A DNA stretch of 13,040 nt from Bacteroidota bacterium (GTDB lineage: Bacteria; Bacteroidota; Bacteroidia; B-17B0; Aurantibacillaceae), in assembly GCA_023433205.1 (NCBI GenBank), contig JAEZDS010000202.1:1-13040 (forward strand). Reading direction: 5' to 3'. A program made the position numbers and the translations under genes. This document shows, piece after piece, positions 7,781 through 13,040 of this stretch. The notes under the pieces are model-generated. The model was given only the letters and a program-made list of their open reading frames with translations. It was not told where the DNA came from and did no database searches. Positions within the stretch are counted from its first letter, which is position 1, and every line of letters begins with the position of its first letter.

Positions 7781-8323
7781 TCAGAACTTACTGTGAAAGT
7801 CCTTAAGCAGCTTTCCCTGAAGATCCTTTTCCGACAATACAGGGTCACTTATCTTCCAGTCAATGTTCAACGAAGGATCATTCCAGAGAATACAATCTTC
7901 AGAGGCCTTATTGTACACGTTGGTACATTTATACACAAATACGGTGTTGTTTTCAAGGGTTGCAAAGCCATGCGCGAAACCTGGCGGAATGTACATCATC
8001 CATTTGTTTGCTGCTGTAAGCTCCTGACCAAACCATTTGCCGTAGGTAGGCGAATCTTTACGGATGTCGACAGCCACGTCGAAAACCGCCCCGTTGATAA
8101 CCCTCACGAGCTTGCCCTGAGCGAATGGGGGATCCTGAAAATGCAATCCACGCAAAACGCCCCTCTGACTTAAGGACTGATTGTCCTGCACAAAGTCCAG
8201 GTCAAGACCCGCCTTCAGAAAAACCTCGCGGTTATAACTTTCAAAAAAATAACCACGGGCATCTTCAAAAACACGCGGTTTGATCAGCAATACTCCTTTC
8301 AGATTGGTTTCAACAATTTCCAT
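7781..8323 (-). CDS. rfbC: dTDP-4-dehydrorhamnose 3,5-epimerase
   Basis: A cytoplasmic cupin-fold enzyme of 180 residues that epimerises dTDP-4-keto-6-deoxyglucose at C3 and C5, the third of four steps to dTDP-L-rhamnose. Landmarks are FEDARGYFFESYN near the start, VLRGLHFQ with the catalytic histidine (His61), GKLVRV (Lys71), VFDVAVDIRKDSPTYG, YIPPGFAHGF, VYKCTNVYN (Tyr131) and LSEKD near the end (Asp167). Length and motifs are those of a complete RfbC/RmlC. The ATG at 8323 shares one base with the TGA of the wzc-like gene (TGATG). An in-frame GTG one codon earlier is less likely. The companion genes rfbA, rfbB and rfbD are not in the window, so they must lie elsewhere, or the product serves another 6-deoxyhexose pathway. 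The spacing implies coupled translation within the export operon. Confidence 0.95.
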   Translation of the reverse strand: MEIVETNLKGVLLIKPRVFEDARGYFFESYNREVFLKAGLDLDFVQDNQSLSQRGVLRGLHFQDPPFAQGKLVRVINGAVFDVAVDIRKDSPTYGKWFGQELTAANKWMMYIPPGFAHGFATLENNTVFVYKCTNVYNKASEDCILWNDPSLNIDWKISDPVLSEKDLQGKLLKDFHSKF

Positions 8324-10737
8324 CACACAGATTTTCTACGTTTTTTTGTTTTGTTCTCTTCGGTATAATAGCCGGTACCGTAACCATAGCCGTAGCCGTA
8401 ACCATAGCCGTAATTATAACTATATATCTTTCTGCTTACATCAACATCGTTCAGTACTACAGAAAGATTCTTTACGCTTGACTCTATCTTCAACCGGTCC
8501 AGTATTTGCGCGAACATTTTCCTCGAATAGCCGGCACGAAAAACGTACACCGGGTAATCGGCCTTCTGAATGGTGGCAATGCCGTCGGTTACCAGACCAA
8601 TAGGCGCGTTGTCGATCACAATATAATCGAACCGCGTCTTCAAAAATTCCAGCGTTTCATCAAGCTTAGTGCTCAAAATAAGTTCTGCAGGATTTGGCGG
8701 TGAAGGTCCGGCAGTGATAAACCGCAGATTCTCCATCGGACTGTTGTTAAAACACTCTTCTACCCCTGTCATGCCCGTGAGGATGGTACTCATGCCCATG
8801 GTGTTTGACACGCCAAACCCCTTGTGTATTTTCGGTTTCCGCATATCGAGGTCGATTATCACCACCTTTTTGCCTGTAAAGGCCAGCACACCGGCAATAT
8901 TAATTGCCACAAAGGTCTTGCCTTCGCCGCTGATGGTTGAGGTGATAGAAACGATCTTTGTTCCGGGACTTGAGTCAACAAATCCCAGGTTTGTTCTTAA
9001 AGTCCGGAAAGCTTCACTGATAAGTGCCTTGGGATTCTTATCAACAACAAGCTGCGAAACAGGGATATCATTCTCGTATTTGGGAATAATGCCTAACAGC
9101 GCCACATTGCCGGTTGAGTACCTGGTGATATCTGCCAATGAATAGATCTTATCGTGGAAAAGATATTTTATGAACACGGTAGCGAATGACAACAAAAGGG
9201 CGCTGAGAAACGCTATGAGAATGGCATTGCGTCTGTTGGGAGACACCATTTTACCCATACCTGTGGCTTTTTCCAGTATGATGTTCTTTGACACATAACC
9301 CGCTTTGCTTATGGAGAACTCAGTTTTCTTTTCAAGCAGCATGGTGTAATACTTTTCGCTGATGGAGTATAAACGTGTTAAACGAGAGAACTCAACCTCC
9401 TCTTCGGGAGTTTTATCAAACTTCTGACGGTAATCGCTGCTTTTTTCGAGTAAACTTTTGTATTTGGTCTTGTAACGCAGTCGCACTGCGTCGAGACTTT
9501 CGAGCAGGAGCTTCTTCTGATTCTCGAGTTTCAGATTTACCTGCCTTATGTTCTCTGACTGAGGAGTAACCGCGTAAAGCAGATTCTCCTTTTCGGCGAT
9601 CAGTTTTTTTATTTCCTGAGTAATTGTGCGGATCGATTCTTCTTTTTCACTCCCCGAAACAAGCGAAAGCAGCTCATAAATATCAAGCCTCTTGTTCTTT
9701 GCAATGTTGGCCTGCACCTCTTCCAGCAGTTTTTCTTCCATTTCAAGCTGCAGCATCTGATCTTCGATGCTGGAATACCGCACCATGTCAGAATTCATCA
9801 GTTTTTCCTCAGAGAAATTTTTTTCCTTCTTGAACCGCTGCAGATCACTTTCAGTGTTTTTAAGGTCGTTGTAAACATGCGAAAGCTGGGCATCAATAAA
9901 GGAGATAATATTTGTAGAACTCTCACTGCGACGCTCAACATCATAATGCAGGTACTCTTCAGTGATAGCATTAACCACGTCGGTCGACTTTGCGGCGTTC
10001 ACGTCTTTCACCTTTATACGAATGGTTTTCGCCATTTCGCTTTCCATGCGCACTTCAAGTTTTGACTTAAGAACAGCGGTAACATGTTCAATTTCAGACA
10101 CCACAAAATAAAAAGCCTGGTTTCCAGCAATAATATGGCGTCGTTGTTTGTCGGTTAGGCGGGGATTAAGAAACACATTTACATCAAACTGCTGATCATT
10201 GAGCCACTCATTGGTATTAAAACTGAAAGTGCTGCTTCCCACCGTAAGCATGCCCTTTTTATGATCTTCATCAAGCTGCACATAAAACTGCTGACCGTTT
10301 AGCAGCGGATCTTTTACATTGATCCGAACCAGATAGGGCGTAGAATAATAAAGCTCATTGTTCTTAAAAGTTCCTTCGCTGAAGTAATTAACGCTGATAT
10401 CAAGCTTTTCAACTACCCTGCGCAGAAATTCCTTTGATTTGATCTGCTCCATTGCCTCTGCAATAAGGTTATTGTTCTCGTCGAGGCTGTTCAGTTTCAG
10501 TATATCGCCGGCCCTGTCGGCATCGTTTATCTGTACCAGGGCATCAGACTCATAAATGGGCTGGCTGTACCTGAGGTAAATAAATACTGAAAAAAAAGAC
10601 AACACAAAAAAAAGCAGAATCAGCATTCTGCTCTTATTAAAAAGAAAAGCTATAAGCCCGATGTCGAAATTCGAATTGAATTTCTCCGTTATATCCTTCA
10701 GCTGGTTATTAGCGGTTTCTACCTGAGGATTAAACAT
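8323..10737 (-). CDS. wzc: Wzc-like polysaccharide co-polymerase and BY-kinase
   Basis: An inner-membrane protein of 804 residues that sets polysaccharide chain length and drives export through cycles of tyrosine autophosphorylation. It has the fused Wzz plus kinase layout usual in Bacteroidota. The N-terminal Wzz region has a first membrane helix at about 37-56 and a long periplasmic part with coiled coil at about 280-440. A GNVR-like segment (EEEVEFSRLTRLY) leads to the second helix at about 503-524. The cytoplasmic kinase carries the oligomerisation motif E-x2-R-x2-R at 575-581, Walker A SGEGKT at 603-608, Walker A' VVIIDLDMRKP at 625-635 and Walker B FDYIVIDNAP at 703-712. The tail has ten tyrosines between 772 and 791, mostly alternating with glycine, the expected phosphorylation cluster. 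It begins one base after the wza-like stop. No low-molecular-weight tyrosine phosphatase (Wzb) gene is next to it. Confidence 0.95.
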   Translation of the reverse strand: MFNPQVETANNQLKDITEKFNSNFDIGLIAFLFNKSRMLILLFFVLSFFSVFIYLRYSQPIYESDALVQINDADRAGDILKLNSLDENNNLIAEAMEQIKSKEFLRRVVEKLDISVNYFSEGTFKNNELYYSTPYLVRINVKDPLLNGQQFYVQLDEDHKKGMLTVGSSTFSFNTNEWLNDQQFDVNVFLNPRLTDKQRRHIIAGNQAFYFVVSEIEHVTAVLKSKLEVRMESEMAKTIRIKVKDVNAAKSTDVVNAITEEYLHYDVERRSESSTNIISFIDAQLSHVYNDLKNTESDLQRFKKEKNFSEEKLMNSDMVRYSSIEDQMLQLEMEEKLLEEVQANIAKNKRLDIYELLSLVSGSEKEESIRTITQEIKKLIAEKENLLYAVTPQSENIRQVNLKLENQKKLLLESLDAVRLRYKTKYKSLLEKSSDYRQKFDKTPEEEVEFSRLTRLYSISEKYYTMLLEKKTEFSISKAGYVSKNIILEKATGMGKMVSPNRRNAILIAFLSALLLSFATVFIKYLFHDKIYSLADITRYSTGNVALLGIIPKYENDIPVSQLVVDKNPKALISEAFRTLRTNLGFVDSSPGTKIVSITSTISGEGKTFVAINIAGVLAFTGKKVVIIDLDMRKPKIHKGFGVSNTMGMSTILTGMTGVEECFNNSPMENLRFITAGPSPPNPAELILSTKLDETLEFLKTRFDYIVIDNAPIGLVTDGIATIQKADYPVYVFRAGYSRKMFAQILDRLKIESSVKNLSVVLNDVDVSRKIYSYNYGYGYGYGYGYGTGYYTEENKTKKRRKSV
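8365..8424 (-). repeat. Short tandem repeat encoding the Wzc tyrosine cluster
   Basis: Codons 772-791 of the wzc-like gene. The core is a run of alternating Gly and Tyr codons (GGY TAY hexanucleotide units) over 8380-8409, ending at Tyr776 on its 3' side. On the plus strand a 12-base unit, gtaaccatagcc, occurs identically at 8380-8391 and 8398-8409, separated by gtagcc. Because units are six bases, gain or loss would stay in frame and change the number of phosphorylatable tyrosines. Confidence 0.8.
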
Positions 10738-10738
10738 T

Positions 10739-11491
10739 TTAACGGGTAGATAGTTGGTATAAAATCAAAGTGGTAGTAAGCAGTGTGATAAATGGCGCGA
10801 TCTCTCTGCTGAAAGTTGCAAGCGGACGGTAGCGGGGTTCCACATAAATAATATCGCCGGCCTGAACGATACTTTTGCCCTGCATTATTCCTTCTATTTG
10901 CGAAAGGTCGAGCAGGTACACATAAGGCATCTTTTTGGGATCGCTGTTCTCGCGGATCAGTTTCACCTTGTAGGCCTTTCCGTCCTCAAGAATTCCGCCC
11001 GCGCTGGCAATCGCCTCCATTACAGTGGTGTTGTTATTGGCCAGTGGCAGCACCTTTGCCGTACCGCCGTTGCCGGGAAAAACAATTACCCGTTTGTTGG
11101 TGACCCTAAGCGTCACAAACGGATTTACATAAAGAGAATCATATTTTTCCTGAAGCAGGTTTTCGGCGGCTTTAATGGTAAGTCCTGCAATTTTCACCCT
11201 CCCCATCATGGGAAACTTGGCAGTACCGTCGCTTTCCACAATCACATCCAGATCGCTGCGAAAAACCGCGTTAGAGGTGGTGGCCATGTCTATGAGTTTA
11301 AATCCGTTATTCGGAAAAACCCTGTACTGTACGGCATCGTTAGGCGCTATCCTGTAATCCTGCCTGCCAAGGGAATCAATTAACTCATCATATGCAAAAT
11401 TTGACGGTGTTTTAAGCATCAGATTAGATCTGAAAATCTTACATGATGAAAACAGGAAACAGCAGATGATGAGGCTTAGCAGGTAGCGCAT
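10739..11491 (-). CDS. Wza-like polysaccharide export lipoprotein
   Basis: A 250-residue outer-membrane-associated export protein. The N-terminus is a lipoprotein signal peptide with a probable lipidated Cys17 in LFSSC. The Poly_export domain covers about 44-130 (YRIAPNDAVQYRVFP, then DGTAKFPMMGRVKIAGLT and YVNPFVTLRV). An SLBB-like domain follows at about 132-218, including the AIASAGGI and AGDIIYVEP motifs. Residues about 229-247 are hydrophobic and may be the C-terminal membrane helix, as in Wza. It is shorter than E. coli Wza (about 380 residues) because it has fewer SLBB repeats, which is usual for Bacteroidota. It should form the periplasm-to-outer-membrane channel partnered by the Wzc-like protein encoded one base downstream. 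It is the first gene of the operon, 49 bases after the 7TM-HD gene. Confidence 0.94.
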   Translation of the reverse strand: MRYLLSLIICCFLFSSCKIFRSNLMLKTPSNFAYDELIDSLGRQDYRIAPNDAVQYRVFPNNGFKLIDMATTSNAVFRSDLDVIVESDGTAKFPMMGRVKIAGLTIKAAENLLQEKYDSLYVNPFVTLRVTNKRVIVFPGNGGTAKVLPLANNNTTVMEAIASAGGILEDGKAYKVKLIRENSDPKKMPYVYLLDLSQIEGIMQGKSIVQAGDIIYVEPRYRPLATFSREIAPFITLLTTTLILYQLSTR

Positions 11492-11502
11492 ACTATTAAA
11501 GA

Positions 11503-11534
11503 CAAATATATTGTTTTTGACCTAACAGTAAAAA
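11503..11534 (-). promoter_or_regulatory. Candidate promoter of the polysaccharide export operon
   Basis: On the minus strand TATATTTG (plus-strand bases 11503-11510) is an exact match to the Bacteroidota -7 element TAnnTTTG. About 19-20 bases upstream lies a T-run (11530-11534) in place of the -33 TTTG, so only one of the two elements is good. The box ends 11 bases before the wza-like ATG, giving a very short leader. The site falls in the 49-base gap after the 7TM-HD gene, where an operon promoter would be expected. Confidence 0.45.
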
Positions 11535-11540
11535 TATAGC

Positions 11541-13040
11541 TTAGGCAGGATATTCAATGCGGGCGTGGTAAATGTTCATAAGCCGTTTTTTGAAGATCTT
11601 TTTAATTGTGGTGATGTCCTTAAAGGTAATATCGGAATTGATGAACTGATTGTTTTCGATCTTATATTCAATCATGTTGTCAACCAGATCGTTTATGGTA
11701 ACAGCATCGTGCGTTTTAAGGCTTCGCGATGCAGCCTCTACTCCGTCGGCAATCATCAGCACCGCGGTTTCTTTGCTGAATGGAATAGGCCCGGGATAAC
11801 GGAACTGATTTTCGTTGATCTTGAAGTCGCTGCCATGCTGTTTTTTGAAGAGATCGTAAAAATACCTCACCGAGGTAGTGCCATGATGGGTCCTGATAAA
11901 ATCAATGATCTGTTCAGGGAGCTTGTGTTTTTTGGCCATCTCCACCCCTGCTATCACGTGGTTGATAATTATCCTGGCGCTTTCAAGCGGTTCAATTTCC
12001 TGGTGCGGACTAAAACCGTTTGCCTGGTTCTCAGTGAAAAAATTGGGGTTTTGGATTTTTCCGATATCGTGGTACATGGCCCCGGCTCTTACCAACAGTG
12101 AATTTCCGCCAATGTAGAAGATGGCCTCCTCGGCCAGATTTGCCACCTGAAGACTATGCTGGAAGGTGCCCGGCACATCTTTGGAAAGTTTGCGCAACAG
12201 CGGGTGGTTAAGATCGCACAGCTCAAGTAATTTAAAATCGCTGATAAAGCCAAAAAACTTTTCGGTGAGGTAGATCAGCGGATAAGCCAGCAAAACCAGC
12301 ATGGCGCTGATTCCAAAAGGAATGTATGAGCTCAGCTTTTTAACGGCTACATCGGTGCCAAAGCCCAGATGGTAGCATACAAAAACAAGAACGTAAAACA
12401 CAAATACCACCGCTGCTGAGTTGAGAATCTGTTGTCTTTTGCGCATTTCCGCAACGGCAAACAGCGTGGCAATTCCCGGCAAAAGCTGCAACAGTATAAA
12501 TTCCAGCTTATCGGCCATAAAAAAACTGCAGTGCAGCACCACCATCAGAAAAGTGAACAAAGCGGTGCGGCCATCGAAGAATACACGCACCATTATGGGC
12601 ACCAGGGCGAAAGGCAGCGCCATAACCATCAGACCATATCTGCTGAAAAGTGCAGTTGTTGATACCGAAACCAGCAGTAACAATAATAAAAACGCCACCT
12701 GGGTATTTTGTCCGAAGATCGGTCTTCTGAAAAAAGCCAGAAAAGTGAGCAACACTATTGAAAGGGTGAAGGTTAATCCCCATTTAGCGAAAAATCTCAC
12801 CCATGAAAAAACGACATTCTGATTTCTCACAAAAAAGTAACGGTTAATTAGAAAACGTTTGCTGTTGGTTAGCACTTCTCCTTTTTTCACCAGTACCTGG
12901 CCCTGAGGTATCACACTTTTGTAGATACTGATCTGCTGCAGTTTACTATTGAGGAAGCTGGCCGTGTTTTCCTTGTGATGATAATGGGTAATAGCGAGAA
13001 AATGGAGGTTGTTAACGCCGGGATCCTGGCCTCGCAGGGG
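11541..13040 (-). CDS. 7TM-HD family phosphodiesterase (PgpH/YqfF type), N-terminus beyond window
   Basis: The C-terminal 499 residues of a membrane HD-domain phosphodiesterase. Relatives of this architecture (PgpH) hydrolyse cyclic di-AMP. The frame is open through the GTG at 12914 up to the right edge, so that GTG is internal. Counting from the edge, residues 1-60 look like the end of the extracytoplasmic 7TMR-HDED domain, closing with a GQVLVKKGEVLT motif. Seven hydrophobic segments occupy about 80-260. The cytoplasmic HD domain begins near 290 and retains the metal ligands: His295 (FQHSLQVANLAEEA), His324-Asp325 (YHDIGK), His361 (INHVIAG), His385-His386 (RTHHGT) and Asp432 (MIADGVEAA). 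All key residues are present, so activity is likely. It lies upstream of the export operon on the same strand and may be partly co-transcribed. Substrate is inferred from the family, not shown. Confidence 0.92.
   Translation of the reverse strand, partial: PLRGQDPGVNNLHFLAITHYHHKENTASFLNSKLQQISIYKSVIPQGQVLVKKGEVLTNSKRFLINRYFFVRNQNVVFSWVRFFAKWGLTFTLSIVLLTFLAFFRRPIFGQNTQVAFLLLLLLVSVSTTALFSRYGLMVMALPFALVPIMVRVFFDGRTALFTFLMVVLHCSFFMADKLEFILLQLLPGIATLFAVAEMRKRQQILNSAAVVFVFYVLVFVCYHLGFGTDVAVKKLSSYIPFGISAMLVLLAYPLIYLTEKFFGFISDFKLLELCDLNHPLLRKLSKDVPGTFQHSLQVANLAEEAIFYIGGNSLLVRAGAMYHDIGKIQNPNFFTENQANGFSPHQEIEPLESARIIINHVIAGVEMAKKHKLPEQIIDFIRTHHGTTSVRYFYDLFKKQHGSDFKINENQFRYPGPIPFSKETAVLMIADGVEAASRSLKTHDAVTINDLVDNMIEYKIENNQFINSDITFKDITTIKKIFKKRLMNIYHARIEYPA

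Noticed and set aside
11521..11545. Possible terminator between the 7TM-HD gene and the wza-like gene
   Set aside because: Only a 5-base inverted repeat (cctaa/ttagg) with a 15-base loop is present; it overlaps a stop codon, so it is too weak to call.
12914..12914. GTG at 12914 as the true start of the 7TM-HD gene
   Set aside because: The frame stays open to base 13040, and the residues just after the GTG are the end of the extracytoplasmic domain that always precedes the seven membrane segments in this family.

Overview
The window looks like a chromosomal segment from a member of the phylum Bacteroidota. The reasons are a gliding-motility-type GldC gene, an OmpA-like protein with the paired-cysteine C-terminus usual in this phylum, a Wzc-type tyrosine kinase with a Tyr-Gly rich tail, weak Shine-Dalgarno signals, and a good match to the Bacteroidota -7 promoter element (TAnnTTTG) ahead of the export operon. 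The DNA is of moderate G+C content and almost fully coding. The longest gap between genes is about 110 bases. I see no RNA gene, insertion sequence, CRISPR array or prophage gene.

Left part, 1-5487. A family 4 glycosyltransferase is cut by the left edge. It runs towards a full-length signal peptide peptidase SppA on the minus strand. SppA is divergent from a plus-strand set: folK (folate synthesis), a 644-residue secreted protein with several beta-sandwich repeats and a C-terminal OmpA peptidoglycan-binding domain, and gldC. The stop codon of the OmpA-like gene overlaps the start of gldC.

Right part, 5490-13040, all on the minus strand. Read in the direction of transcription it holds a 7TM-HD phosphodiesterase (PgpH/YqfF type, cut by the right edge), then a tight five-gene operon. 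The operon order is a Wza-like export lipoprotein, a Wzc-like chain-length regulator/BY-kinase, RfbC (dTDP-4-dehydrorhamnose 3,5-epimerase), a WecA-like undecaprenyl-phosphate sugar-1-phosphate transferase, and an MltD-like lytic transglycosylase. Junctions within the operon are 1-base overlaps or gaps of 1 to 15 bases. A candidate promoter lies just before the wza-like gene.

Together the operon encodes the core of a Wzy-dependent type exopolysaccharide or capsule pathway: lipid-linked initiation (WecA), one step of a deoxysugar donor (RfbC), chain-length control and export (Wzc, Wza), and a wall-cutting enzyme that may open the peptidoglycan for the export channel. Flippase, polymerase and most glycosyltransferases are not in view. 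I find no clearly new system. The points most worth following are the lytic transglycosylase built into the export operon, the c-di-AMP-type phosphodiesterase just upstream, the hexanucleotide repeat encoding the Wzc tyrosine tail, and the coupling of a PorE-reminiscent OmpA protein to gldC.
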